Shown here: positions 35,447 to 44,036 of the stretch, piece by piece
How positions within the stretch are numbered: the first letter of the stretch is position 1
Layout of the letters: every line of letters begins with the position of its first letter
From: Armatimonadota bacterium
GTDB taxonomy: Bacteria > Armatimonadota > UBA5829 > JAUSEB01
Direction of reading: 5' to 3'
Assembly (NCBI GenBank): GCA_030649165.1
Contig: JAUSGG010000058.1
Span: forward strand, 1-64,000
DNA length: 64,000 nucleotides
Position numbers and translations under genes: made by a program
Notes under the pieces: model-generated
Database searches by the model: none
Told to the model about the DNA's origin: nothing
Seen by the model: only the letters and a program-made list of their open reading frames with translations

Positions 35447-35477
35447 TATCCCTCCAGGTATGATACCTGGAGGGATA
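35447..35477. repeat. perfect inverted repeat upstream of the helicase gene
   Basis: TATCCCTCCAGGTAT, one base, ATACCTGGAGGGATA: 15-bp arms. A third arm copy, ATACCTGGAGGGATAG, follows at about 35483-35498. It lies 22 bp upstream of the helicase start on the minus strand and could regulate that gene, or it may end the transcript of a neighbour. Same CCAGGT core as 19704 and 22784. Confidence 0.7.
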
Positions 35478-35539
35478 GATCATACCTGGAGGGATAGAAC
35501 TAACAACTAACAACCATCAACCAACAAACCGGCGAAGCC

Positions 35540-36850
35540 TTACAGCGTCCATCCCTTCCGGTACGGCCTGCTGATATGGCAGTCCGCCTTCGGGCAATTG
35601 ATGGCTTTCATGTTCTCGGCGTCCCAGTTGATCCGCTCACCCGTCACGATGGCAAGATTGCCGAGCAGGATTGTTTCGGTCAACCCCGACGCATAGTCGA
35701 AGTTGGACATCGGCGGGGCGCCGCCTTTGCAGGCGAGCAGCCATTCTTCGTGATGGCCCGGTGACCGCGGCAGAGTCGGTTCCGGCGCCTTGAAGTTTGC
35801 GAAATCCTCATCCGGCGTCAGTTTATAGCCGCCGCCGTAGGCGTCGCCCGAGAACAACCTGCCCTTGTCGCCGATGATGACAAATCCGTTTCCGGGCAGC
35901 TTCCGGTCCAATACCCGGTCGGCCGGAGGCTTGAGCCCGCCGTCATACCATTTCATCCGCACGGTCCGCCGGTCGCCTCGCGCGGGGAAGAGGTAGGTCA
36001 CTATCGACTGCTTCGGGTAAGTTTCCCCCGTCATCTCGAAGACCTCGGCCTCGACCGACATCGGGTTCTTGAGATCGAGGGCCATAAACGGCATATTGGC
36101 CGTGTGGCAGCCCATGTCGCCCAAGGCGCCGGTGCCGAAATCGAGCCAACCGCGCCAGCGGAACGGCGCGTAGGCTTCGTTATACGGACGCTCGGGCGCG
36201 GGGCCGAGCCAGAGGTCCCAGTGCAGATCACTGGGCGTTGGTTGGGTCTCTATTGGCCGATCGACTCCCTGCGGCCAGATGGGCCGGTCGGACCAGACGT
36301 GGACCTCGTACACCTGGCCGAGCGCTCCGGAGCGCACGACCTCGACGGCTTCCCGGAGTCCGTTGCTCGACGTGCCCTGGTTCCCCATCTGCGTCGCCAG
36401 CTTGTGCTCGCGAGCAAGATCGCGCATCAGCCTGGCCTCGTAGATCGAGTAGGTAAGCGGCTTCTCGCAGTAGACGTGCTTGCCCATCCTCATAGCCATC
36501 ACGGCCGCCGGGGCGTGGGTGTGATCGGGTGTGCTGACCGTAACGGCGTCTATCTCGCCGCCCATTTTGTCCAGCATGCGGCGGAAATCGGGGAAGAGCT
36601 TCGCCTTGGGATATTTCTTCGCCGCCTCGCGCATCGTGTTCTCGTTTACGTCGCAGAGCGCGACGATGTTCTCGCCCGCGCACGCATTCATATTGCCTCT
36701 GCCCTGGCCGCCGCAGCCGATTACGCCGACGTTGAGCTTCTCGTTCGCCTCAAAGCCAAAGGCCGTTCGGCTGTCGCGCAGAAAGACAAAGCTGAAGCCG
36801 CCGACCGCCGCGCCTTTGATGAAAGATCGGCGGGAAATCCCCTTAGACAT
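35540..36850 (-). CDS. Tat-exported Gfo/Idh/MocA oxidoreductase
   Basis: 436 residues. It begins MSKGISRRSFIKGAAVGGFS, a twin-arginine signal. The Rossmann motif GVIGCGGQGRGNM and the catalytic HVYCEKPLTYSI follow, with a long C-terminal domain (about 180-400) rich in Trp and Gly (HWDLWLGPAPERPY). Exported proteins of this family are common in planctomycetes and in related polysaccharide degraders and carry tightly bound NAD(P). The substrate is unknown. Unlike the cytoplasmic copy at 18614, this one is folded before transport. Confidence 0.88.
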   Translation of the reverse strand: MSKGISRRSFIKGAAVGGFSFVFLRDSRTAFGFEANEKLNVGVIGCGGQGRGNMNACAGENIVALCDVNENTMREAAKKYPKAKLFPDFRRMLDKMGGEIDAVTVSTPDHTHAPAAVMAMRMGKHVYCEKPLTYSIYEARLMRDLAREHKLATQMGNQGTSSNGLREAVEVVRSGALGQVYEVHVWSDRPIWPQGVDRPIETQPTPSDLHWDLWLGPAPERPYNEAYAPFRWRGWLDFGTGALGDMGCHTANMPFMALDLKNPMSVEAEVFEMTGETYPKQSIVTYLFPARGDRRTVRMKWYDGGLKPPADRVLDRKLPGNGFVIIGDKGRLFSGDAYGGGYKLTPDEDFANFKAPEPTLPRSPGHHEEWLLACKGGAPPMSNFDYASGLTETILLGNLAIVTGERINWDAENMKAINCPKADCHISRPYRKGWTL

Positions 36851-36982
36851 TGTAGGTCCTCCCTATAGGCCGTTCACTGTCAGCCACACACGGCTGATTG
36901 GTATGGTTTTGCGTACAACTTCCAGGTCGATTGCGCGGAATCCTTTGCGGCGCGGACAGCCGGGGCTTGATCCCCAAACCTC

Positions 36983-37423
36983 TCAGCCACCCTTCAACTC
37001 CCGCGGAAGACAAGCGAATCCCTCTTTTGCCGCAGCCTCCCGAAGCCTCTTGTCCAGGCATACGAAGCCGTCGCCCGCCGGATTATGCTCGGTCCACACC
37101 AGCGCGGCGGCAAGCTGAAGAGCGTCAGCGGCCCGAAGAACGTGCAATCGGAGTACGCGTATGGCGGCGGCGCGAACGTGCTCAGCCGGTTCTACCTCGT
37201 CAGCTTCGGAGACGGTCCTGTCAATGCGCGCTAGCAATTCGGTCAGGACACTGTCGTCCCCGGCGCTCTCGCGGACCAGCCGGCAGGCGCCGGACACCAG
37301 TTCCACTCGCGTTCCCCACCACACGACTACCTGCGTGTCTTGGCGAAAGACACCCTCCACGTCGCTTGCGTCACTCTGAGATGTCAGCAAGGATAACAAG
37401 GCGGACGAGTCCCAAAACTTCAT
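36983..37423 (-). CDS. PIN-domain ribonuclease toxin of module A
   Basis: 146 residues. MKFWDSSALLSLL at the start carries the first catalytic Asp of PIN domains; further acidic residues are E41 or so in WWGTRVEL, and DALQLAAAL and DGFVCLDKRL near the end. It cleaves RNA in VapC-type toxins. ATGA overlap: its ATG shares four bases with the stop of the antitoxin gene. It is closely similar in sequence and arrangement to the toxin at 63270-63692. Confidence 0.88.
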   Translation of the reverse strand: MKFWDSSALLSLLTSQSDASDVEGVFRQDTQVVVWWGTRVELVSGACRLVRESAGDDSVLTELLARIDRTVSEADEVEPAEHVRAAAIRVLRLHVLRAADALQLAAALVWTEHNPAGDGFVCLDKRLREAAAKEGFACLPRELKGG

Positions 37424-37710
37424 GTCCGGTCCTCGCGTTCTTCCTCTATGATGCGGCGAATGTCACTCTGCGTCACGTTGATGATGGGCCGGTCCTTGAT
37501 TACGTCTATGCTGACCCGTCCTTTGCCCGGCCTCAGGATGCCACGGCGAACAAGCTCTGAGCGTCTGGCGTCCGCGGGCAGGTCGCCGACCGGCACGATT
37601 CGCGCGACCGGCCTCCCGCGCTCTGTAATCAGAACTTCCTCGCCGCGCTTGACCCAGGCAATATATTCACTCAGGGTTGCTTTTAACTTTGAGACCGCCG
37701 CCGATTTCAT
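37420..37710 (-). CDS. Phd/YefM-type antitoxin of module A
   Basis: 96 residues from ATG 37710, which follows the palindrome-like ribosome site GGAGGGCCTCCC. The start MKSAAVSKLKATLSEYI, then GEEVLITERGRPVARIVPV is the Phd/YefM fold, which binds operator DNA and covers the toxin with its C-terminal tail. An upstream frame could extend it by about 100 residues but lacks any match to this family, so the short form is used. The palindrome at 37738-37754 is likely its operator. Confidence 0.88.
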   Translation of the reverse strand: MKSAAVSKLKATLSEYIAWVKRGEEVLITERGRPVARIVPVGDLPADARRSELVRRGILRPGKGRVSIDVIKDRPIINVTQSDIRRIIEEEREDRT

Positions 37711-37737
37711 AGGGAGGCCCTCCTTACAAGTTGTTAC

Positions 37738-37754
37738 ATGACTATTATAGTCAT
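37738..37754 (-). promoter_or_regulatory. probable promoter/operator of toxin-antitoxin module A
   Basis: ATGACTATTATAGTCAT, a perfect 17-bp palindrome. Read on the minus strand it contains TATAAT, so a -10 box would sit inside an operator, as expected for self-repression. The 13-bp core is identical at 62940-62952, before the paralogous antitoxin gene, at almost the same distance from the ATG. Confidence 0.75.
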
Positions 37755-37832
37755 ATTTAACGGACTTGAATAGTACGGATTTCCCTGCCTGAGAGTTCAG
37801 TTCTACGTGTCGGACCCGTCCGACACAGGCTT

Positions 37833-39086
37833 CTACCTGCTCTCCCCCACCGCCCTGATCATCGCGAGTATATTCTCCGTCGGCACGTTGCTCTGGACGT
37901 TGTGGATGGCGTTGAAGACGTAACCGCCGCCGGGGCCGAACACTTCGATCCGCTCGCGGACTTCCCGGTATACCTCTTCCGGCGTTCCAAACGGCAGAGT
38001 GCGCTGAGTGTCGACGCCGCCGCCCCAAAAAACCATATCCCGCCCGAACTCGGACTTAAGCTCCTTTGCGCCCATTCCCTCAGCGGAGCACTGCACTGGG
38101 TTCAGGATGTCGAAGCCGGCCTCGATAAAGTCGGGAATCAGACCACAGACCGAGCCGCAGCTATGGTTGAAGGTCTTCCAGTTCGTCAGCGCGTGGATTT
38201 TATCGTTCACCGCCTTGTGGAACGGCTTGTAGAGGTCGCGGTAGGCTTCGGGGGAGATGAACAGTCCGCGCTGCGTGCCGAAGTCCGTCCCAGTCACGAA
38301 CACCGCCTGCACCCTATCGCCGACCGCCTCGGCGAGCAGTTCGATATTCTTCAGCGCTATCTCGCACTGCTTCTCGAATACCGCATAGACGTAGTCGCGG
38401 CGCATCGCCGTGGAGACATACCACTCCTCAACGTCGCGTATCCCCTTCGGATGCTTGAGCCACATCGCCGGCACGAGCGCGATATCCCCGAACGCCGCCC
38501 CCGGCAGGACCATCATGATCCCGTAATCCGTCTTCTCGTAGATTCGGTCGACCGCTTCCTTGAAATGCCGCGGATCGGCTTCGCCGAGCACGCCGAACTC
38601 CTCCAGGTTGTCCGCCGGGTCCAGCTTATCCTCGTCGATCGGCTCCTGCCTGTTCAGCGAGTCGAAGAAATACCCGCCTTTGGGCATCCTGGCGCTTGGC
38701 GGGACCGACGTATCGCCCTGCGGGTGGAGCAGTAGATCGCCATTATCCGCCTTCGTGTAGTTGAACTTCTCAGGAACGAGGACCGGGGTCCCGTCGGGCA
38801 TCTCGAACGGCTTCCATCCCTCGTTCGGAAACCCGAAAAGGTTGTTGCGCCCGCCGACGCCGACCACGTCAACCCCGATCGCCCGCCGCAGCTCATCGTC
38901 GATCTCGCCGAGCATTTGGTACGGCTCGACTACTTTCGGATGAGGGTCGCCGCCGAACAATGCCTTGCGCAGCCGGCTCACCGCGCACACGCCCATTCCG
39001 GTCACGGCCGTCGAACCGAAATCCACGCACAGCCTGTCCGGCTCCCTGTGCTCAAGCGTCGCCTGAAGACGTTCTCTTGATGTCAT
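37833..39086 (-). CDS. UroD-like methyltransferase-family protein
   Basis: 417 residues from ATG 39086; an upstream in-frame extension at 39131 falls in low-complexity TTGGTTG DNA. MTSRERLQATLEHREPDRLCVDF at the start is typical of the uroporphyrinogen decarboxylase/MtaA/CmuA group, with FNHSCGSVCGLIPDFIEAG as the zinc/cobalamin-methyl-transfer-type stretch near 300. Such proteins in sugar-catabolic genomes usually are methyltransferases or unknown enzymes rather than haem-pathway UroD; haem enzymes have RQAGRYLPEY, which is absent. It sits between a toxin-antitoxin pair and a ribose-type ABC transporter. Substrate unknown. Confidence 0.78.
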   Translation of the reverse strand: MTSRERLQATLEHREPDRLCVDFGSTAVTGMGVCAVSRLRKALFGGDPHPKVVEPYQMLGEIDDELRRAIGVDVVGVGGRNNLFGFPNEGWKPFEMPDGTPVLVPEKFNYTKADNGDLLLHPQGDTSVPPSARMPKGGYFFDSLNRQEPIDEDKLDPADNLEEFGVLGEADPRHFKEAVDRIYEKTDYGIMMVLPGAAFGDIALVPAMWLKHPKGIRDVEEWYVSTAMRRDYVYAVFEKQCEIALKNIELLAEAVGDRVQAVFVTGTDFGTQRGLFISPEAYRDLYKPFHKAVNDKIHALTNWKTFNHSCGSVCGLIPDFIEAGFDILNPVQCSAEGMGAKELKSEFGRDMVFWGGGVDTQRTLPFGTPEEVYREVRERIEVFGPGGGYVFNAIHNVQSNVPTENILAMIRAVGESR

Positions 39087-39124
39087 CCGTTTTTGGTTCC
39101 TTGGTTGTTGGTTGACGGTTGTCG

Positions 39125-39158
39125 ACCCCACCCCAACCCTCCCCTGAAGGGAGAGGAA
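39125..39158. repeat. short C-rich hairpin repeat (S-type)
   Basis: ACCCCACCCCAACCCTCCCCTGAAGGGAGAGGA. One of two copies within 140 bp between the UroD-like gene and the permease gene; the second copy lies in the same orientation at 39221. Confidence 0.6.
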
Positions 39159-39220
39159 GTAGGTTGGCTCTCGCTTGAAAGCTGATAGCTGACAGCTATG
39201 GCTGCAACTCGCTTACTCTC

Positions 39221-39256
39221 ACCCTCACCCCAACCCTCTCCCTCAAGGGAGAGGGA
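39221..39256. repeat. short C-rich hairpin repeat (S-type)
   Basis: ACCCTCACCCCAACCCTCTCCCTCAAGGGAGAGGG, next to the 3' end of the permease gene. Confidence 0.6.
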
Positions 39257-39320
39257 GTTCCACTCGATTTCCCATCCGCGTTTATCTGTGTTCATCTGCG
39301 GTTTCAAATACAACCCGCGT

Positions 39321-40301
39321 TCACTCGCCGCGTTTTTGTCTCGCTCCGTAAGTGTCGGCGATGACGGCCAGGAGCAGCGTTGCGCCGAGCACGAAGTCGA
39401 TCCAGTTCAGCTCTATTCCGAGCAGGTTGATCGAGCTAATAATGATGCTCATCAACAGCGCGCCCAGAAACGCGCCCGCTATAGTCCCCACCCCGCCGCT
39501 CAGGCTCGCGCCGCCTATGATCACAGCCGAGATCACCCTCAGCTCCACTCCTTTTCCGGCGGAAGTCGAGGCCGAGCCGAGCCTTGCGGTTATTATGATC
39601 CCCGCCAGCGCCGCCAGAAGCCCGGTCAGCGCGTGGTTGAAAATCCTGAGCTTCTTCACGTCGATCCCGGAAAGCGCGGCAGCCCGCTCGTTCGCGCCGA
39701 CGTAATAGTTCTGCCGGAAGAACCGGCTCCTGCGCAAAAGGAAGTCGCCGATTACGACCAACACGATCGAGATGATAATCGGATATTGCACTTTCAGGAA
39801 GCTGCCCTGTCCGATGACGGTGAACGACGCCGGCAGCTCCGAGATGTTCCTACCGCCGGTCACTACCATCTGAAGCCCTCTTACCAGGCTCATCATCCCC
39901 AGGGTAGTGATGAAGGGGTTGATCTTGATCTCCGTGATGATCAGTCCGTTTATCAGCCCGATCAGCCCTCCGACGGCCAGGCCCAGCAGGATTGCGACCG
40001 GCACGGGAAGACCCATCGTGAGCCAGATGGCGGTAGTCGCTCCGGCAAGCGCCATAGTAGAGCCGACGGAAAGGTCGAAGCTTCCGGAGACGAGAAGCAG
40101 CGTCATCCCGACCGCTATTATGCTCTGGTCGGCCAGCGCCAGAAGTATGGCCGACAGATTCTGTGGGTGACGAAATCCCGGGATTGCGTAGGCCATCGCG
40201 ATCGAGCCGAGCACGATCACGTAGGCTATCATGAACTCGCGCTGGTCGGTTATCCAGCGGATGCGGGTCACCATTGTAGTTCTCTTACCTTTTGGGTTCA
40301 T
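39321..40301 (-). CDS. ribose-type ABC transporter permease
   Basis: 326 residues from ATG 40301, chosen because it overlaps the ATPase stop as ATGA with GGAG upstream. About eight to ten membrane helices. The motifs IALAMALAGATTA... in NLSAILLALADQSIIAVGMTLL, and GLINGLIITEIKINPFITTL, mark RbsC/AraH-family permeases. With the ATPase and binding protein it imports a monosaccharide or similar (CUT2 class). Last gene of the operon. Confidence 0.9.
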   Translation of the reverse strand: MNPKGKRTTMVTRIRWITDQREFMIAYVIVLGSIAMAYAIPGFRHPQNLSAILLALADQSIIAVGMTLLLVSGSFDLSVGSTMALAGATTAIWLTMGLPVPVAILLGLAVGGLIGLINGLIITEIKINPFITTLGMMSLVRGLQMVVTGGRNISELPASFTVIGQGSFLKVQYPIIISIVLVVIGDFLLRRSRFFRQNYYVGANERAAALSGIDVKKLRIFNHALTGLLAALAGIIITARLGSASTSAGKGVELRVISAVIIGGASLSGGVGTIAGAFLGALLMSIIISSINLLGIELNWIDFVLGATLLLAVIADTYGARQKRGE

Positions 40302-41857
40302 CCCATTTCTCCGTTCGTTGTTGCCGCGCCGCGGTCGGCGCTTAGCCCTGTCGCGCACGCTATAATACCTTCCTCCGTTGCGTCCTTCCCCGCGAACTCC
40401 GCGGCAATCCTGCCATTTCGCATTACCAGGACCCTGTCGCTCAAACCGAGTATCTCGGTCAAGTCGGAGGAGATCAAGATTACCGTCACTCCCTCAGCCG
40501 CCAGGCGCCGGAGCAGGTGGTATATCTCACTCTTTGCGCCGACATCGACTCCCCGCGTAGGCTCGTCAGCGATGAGGAGCCTGGGCTTCACGCCGGTCCA
40601 CATGGCCAGCAGCGTCTTCTGCTGATTCCCCCCGGACAACTGACGCACGTTGTGCCACACGCTGGGGGTCACGATCCCGAACCTGTCCCGGCAATCTTCG
40701 GCGAACCGGGTGATGGCGTTTTCGTTCATCAAGCCGAAGCTGCCAGCGAAGCCGCCGAGGGCGGGCGCCGCGCAGTTCTCGCGTACGGACATGTCCAGGA
40801 ACAACCCTTCCTCTTTGCGGTCCTCGCTGACATAGCCGATACCGTGGCGGATCGCGTCGCCGGGGCTTGCGATGTTCACCGGCTCGCCGTCGAGGTAAAT
40901 GCGCCCGCTGTCCGGCGGCGGGTCGCCGAATATGGAACGGCCAAGCTGTGTGCGGCCCGCGCCGGCGAGCCCCGCCAGTCCGATTATCTCACCGCTGAGC
41001 GCCACGAGATCGACGGCTTCGAACGATCCCGCCAGGCAGGCGTTCTCCACTCGCAGATGTTCGCCGCCGACCTCGGTCTCGCGCTTGCCGTACATATCGA
41101 CCAACTCGCGCCCCACCATTTTGCGGACCAGATCGTCCTCCGTAACGTCCTTGACATCGCAGGTTTCGACCTTCCGTCCGTCACGCAGGACCGTCACCCG
41201 GTCCGCCAGCTCGAATATCTCGATCAGATGGTGCGATATGTAGATGATCGACAAGCCCTCCTCCCGCAGCCTGCGCACGTTGCGGAAGAGCATCTCGACC
41301 TCCACCGAGGTAAGCGACGAAGTCGGCTCGTCAAGGACCAGGACCTTAGGCCGCTGCGAGATCGCCTTCAGTATCTCGACGACCTGCTTCTTTGCGCTCG
41401 ACAGCTCGCCGACCGGTGTCATCGGATCGATTTCCCACCCGAACAGCGCGGTCTGCTCCCTTGCCTGAGAATACAGACTGCCCCAGTCCACCAGGCCCCC
41501 GAACCTCACCGGCTGGCGATTGGCGAATATGTTCTCAGCGATGCTCAGGTTGTCGGATACGCTCAATTCCTGGAAGACGACGGCTATGCCGTGGCGCGCC
41601 GCGTCGTGCGGTTGGGCAAACCGAACGTCCTGCCCTTCAACGGTGACGGAACCGTCTTCCGGCTGATACACGCCCCCGATTATGTGCATCAGCGTGCTCT
41701 TGCCGGCGCCGTTTTCGCCGACGAGCGCGTGAACCTCGCCCCTTCTCAGATCGAAATCGACGCGATCGAGGGCGCGCACGCCGGGGAACGTTTTGACCAC
41801 GCCGCGGACGTCGAGGGCCAGACTATCCGCGGAGGAGTTCGGAATTTGCGAGACCAT
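40298..41857 (-). CDS. CUT2-class sugar ABC transporter ATP-binding protein (two NBDs)
   Basis: 519 residues, the double-NBD plan of RbsA/MglA. First NBD: LVGENGAGKSTLM (Walker A), ELSSAKKQVVEILKAI (signature region; weakly LSGGQ-like) and VLVLDEPTSSL (Walker B). Second NBD: GLAGAGRTQLGRSIFG, QLSGGNQQKTLLA and RLLIADEPTRGVD. As in relatives, the second Walker A is degenerate. ATGA overlap with the permease gene. An S-type repeat separates it from the binding-protein gene. Confidence 0.92.
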   Translation of the reverse strand: MVSQIPNSSADSLALDVRGVVKTFPGVRALDRVDFDLRRGEVHALVGENGAGKSTLMHIIGGVYQPEDGSVTVEGQDVRFAQPHDAARHGIAVVFQELSVSDNLSIAENIFANRQPVRFGGLVDWGSLYSQAREQTALFGWEIDPMTPVGELSSAKKQVVEILKAISQRPKVLVLDEPTSSLTSVEVEMLFRNVRRLREEGLSIIYISHHLIEIFELADRVTVLRDGRKVETCDVKDVTEDDLVRKMVGRELVDMYGKRETEVGGEHLRVENACLAGSFEAVDLVALSGEIIGLAGLAGAGRTQLGRSIFGDPPPDSGRIYLDGEPVNIASPGDAIRHGIGYVSEDRKEEGLFLDMSVRENCAAPALGGFAGSFGLMNENAITRFAEDCRDRFGIVTPSVWHNVRQLSGGNQQKTLLAMWTGVKPRLLIADEPTRGVDVGAKSEIYHLLRRLAAEGVTVILISSDLTEILGLSDRVLVMRNGRIAAEFAGKDATEEGIIACATGLSADRGAATTNGEMG

Positions 41858-41859
41858 TC

Positions 41860-41899
41860 ACCCTTACCCAACCCTCTCCCTCAAGGGAGAGGGGATTAC
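41860..41899. repeat. short C-rich hairpin repeat (S-type) inside the transporter operon
   Basis: CACCCTTACCCAACCCTCTCCCTCAAGGGAGAGGGGATTA, a 9-10-bp stem between the binding-protein gene and the ATPase gene. Hairpins at this place often reduce downstream expression or protect the 5' mRNA, which would suit a high demand for binding protein. Confidence 0.6.
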
Positions 41900-41902
41900 G
41901 CG

Positions 41903-42910
41903 CTATTTCCTGATGAAGTACTTATAGTTGCTTTTATCGACCAGAATCACGCCGGTATCCACATAAGACGGGACCGCCAACGCCCGGGCTTTGGCGTTGT
42001 CCGTGGTGATCGGTATCTCCTGATTGTTGAGATCGTAAAGTATCTGGACCGCATAGTAAGGCATCAACGCCGTGCGTTGGGCTACGGTCGCGCTGATCAC
42101 GCCGGAGCCGATAAGCTGGAGGACCTCGTTCCCGCGATCCATCGAAACTATCTTGACTTTGCCGACGAGTCCGGCCTCTTTTACGGCTGTCGCCGCGCCC
42201 ACGCCGCCTGCCGCCTCGACGCAGCCGATTCCGGCCAAATCCGGGTTCTTGCGAAGAGCAGCCGTCGCCACCTGCGCGGCGATCACCGCGTCAGACTGCG
42301 TGTCAACGGTCTGCGCGATCGTGATGCCTTTGTACTTGGCGAGAGCGTCCTCATAGCCCTTCACCCGCTCGTCCAGGTTGGACTGGCCGACTTTCGTCAT
42401 TATCGCGACCTTTCCTTTGCCGCCGATCAGCTCCGCCAGTTTGGTCCCGCCTTCGTAACCGGCCTTGTAGTTGCCGGTTCCGACAAACGCGACGCGCTTC
42501 GAGTCCGGCAGATCGGCGTCCACAGTCACAACCGGGATTCCCGAATCGACGGCTTTGTTGATGATTGGGTCAAGGGCGGGCTCGAAGCCGACCACCACGA
42601 TGCCTTTGATTCCCTTCTTCGCCATTGCCTGCTCGAACGCCGTTATCATCGCGGGCATATCGTATTCGGCCGGACCGACGTACTGTGTCGTCACCCCGAA
42701 CGCCTCGCCCGCCAGACGCATCCCGAGCTTATGGTCGTAGAAATAGTCCAGGTTGCTGAGGGCGGAAACCTCAACGTACAGTTGATCCTTATGACCGACG
42801 CCCGCGCGCTGAGAGCCGGCGGCCTGCTGCTTGCCGGAGATCCGCTTGGCAACGCTGGTCGCCGCCATCACAAGCGCGAGAATTACCAGCGGGAGTAGAA
42901 TCTTCCTCAT
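41903..42910 (-). CDS. periplasmic sugar-binding protein of the ABC transporter
   Basis: 335 residues. N-terminal hydrophobic stretch LLPLVILALVMAATSVA (signal or anchor). The type I periplasmic-binding-protein domain (about 50-330) has IVVVGFEPALDPIINKAVDS, VVTVDADLPDSKRVAFVGTGN and IGCVEAAGGVGAATAVKEAG, typical of RbsB-like proteins. The ligand is likely a pentose, hexose or derived sugar and cannot be settled by sequence. First gene of the transporter operon. Confidence 0.88.
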   Translation of the reverse strand: MRKILLPLVILALVMAATSVAKRISGKQQAAGSQRAGVGHKDQLYVEVSALSNLDYFYDHKLGMRLAGEAFGVTTQYVGPAEYDMPAMITAFEQAMAKKGIKGIVVVGFEPALDPIINKAVDSGIPVVTVDADLPDSKRVAFVGTGNYKAGYEGGTKLAELIGGKGKVAIMTKVGQSNLDERVKGYEDALAKYKGITIAQTVDTQSDAVIAAQVATAALRKNPDLAGIGCVEAAGGVGAATAVKEAGLVGKVKIVSMDRGNEVLQLIGSGVISATVAQRTALMPYYAVQILYDLNNQEIPITTDNAKARALAVPSYVDTGVILVDKSNYKYFIRK

Positions 42911-42999
42911 TGTATGCGCTCCCTTAAAATGCGGTTGGTAGCGGCGCTGCCGCGCCCATCACATGCTATGGCTGAGTTGGGCGCGTGTCAATGGCCCGG

Positions 43000-43135
43000 G
43001 TAACTGTTCACGATTAGGTAGACTGTCGGTCGTTATTCCTCCGTCCTCGGAAGAAGACGAGCGTAATCCCCTCTCCCTTGACGGGAGAGGGTTAGGGTGA
43101 GGGTGATACAATTCCACCCATTCCTGAACTGTTAC
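43000..43135. repeat. E-type MITE-like repeat, copy 4
   Basis: GTAACTGTTCA at the left, CTGAACTGTTAC at the right; core CCCTCTCCCTTGACGGGAGAGGG followed by GTTAGGGTGAGGGTG. An R-type copy follows after 19 bp, as at 6140-6575. Confidence 0.8.
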
Positions 43136-43154
43136 TGGCCCGGATCTCTTTTGA

Positions 43155-43440
43155 GTGAGTTCAGTTTCGCGGGAATGTCATTCCGACCGAAGTGGAGGAA
43201 TCTGCTTTTTCCGGTTGCGTCACGCTCAGAAGCAGATTTCTCGACTACGTTGGCGCTACGCTCCTAGGAAAGCGCCCTGTTTCGGGATTTCCGGGTTGGG
43301 ATGCGAGGTTGTGCTATAATCGCACGAGTGTGAAGCCCAACCCTCAAATCCCGAAACACCGGGGTGGTTTCTTTCCGGAATAACCCCGCCTGCGGGGTCG
43401 GTTGCTCGAAATGACGATGCGCGGAAGACTGAACTGTCAC
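43155..43440. repeat. R-type MITE-like repeat, copy 3
   Basis: GTGAGTTCAGTTTCGCGGGA at the left and GCGGAAGACTGAACTGTCAC at the right. Interior as in copies 1 and 2: CATTCCGACCGAAGTGGAGG, GAAGCAGATTTCTCGAC, GTTTCGGGATTTCCGGG ... AAATCCCGAAAC. Bases 42911-43000 and 43441-43586 hold no gene I can see. Confidence 0.8.
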
Positions 43441-43586
43441 GGGTGTTTTGCCGCCGTAGGAATCCTCGTCGCGCGGCAAGAACTAGTTTAACGGTAAGCG
43501 GCGACAAGGTATAGCGTTTCTGGAGGACGCATGCTCGATCTTATTCTTGAAAGATCACAGATGAGAGAATTGTAGGCGGAGAGAAA

Positions 43587-44036
43587 ATGCGACTGGTCAA
43601 AGCGTCAATCCTGACCATAGTGATCGTCTTTGCAGCGAGCGCGTATATTCTGAGCGAGCTTCTGACGTGGGACGTCGTCAGGAACAATCTGGTCGTGCCA
43701 TTGATCGTCGGCGTTGTGCCGTGTGTGATAGGCGTCCTGACGGGCGCAATCGGGTTCTACCTGACGAGGACGCTTCTCGGGCAACGGTTCCTTGTGCGCA
43801 TTCTGTCGGCGGTTATCTGCGGGTTGCTCGCGGCTGTGATCGACGCAGTTGTTTTCCTGCGCACAGTGGAATCGTCGCCGAGCAACGCCGCCATTTACGC
43901 GGCGCAGCTTATCGGCGTAGCGTACACGGTCCTGATTGCAACGATTGTGGGCGTGGTCTTTGGCGCCGGGGCCGGTCAGAGGAAACGGCGGGCGGGCGGA
44001 GAGACGCGGAGAACCGTTAACAATTCGAATCTCTGA
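43587..44036 (+). CDS. small multi-pass membrane protein, unknown function
   Basis: 149 residues with about four hydrophobic segments: about 6-26 ([19 protein letters not shown]), 36-60 ([17 protein letters not shown]), 73-95 and 105-128. C-terminal tail is basic and polar ([12 protein letters not shown]). No domain is recognised. GGAGAG precedes the ATG by six bases. It stands alone between two repeats and the DUF1080 gene. Confidence 0.6.
   Translation: MRLVKASILTIVIVFAASAYILSELLTWDVVRNNLVVPLIVGVVPCVIGVLTGAIGFYLTRTLLGQRFLVRILSAVICGLLAAVIDAVVFLRTVESSPSNAAIYAAQLIGVAYTVLIATIVGVVFGAGAGQRKRRAGGETRRTVNNSNL

Noticed and set aside
37711-38028. N-terminal extension of the module A antitoxin
   Set aside because: The extra 106 residues run through the operator palindrome and intergenic DNA and have no match to Phd proteins; a strong ribosome site marks ATG 37710.
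40517-42898. 793-codon plus-strand frame across the ABC transporter operon
   Set aside because: Antisense shadow of three well-recognised genes; composition is that of a reversed coding strand.
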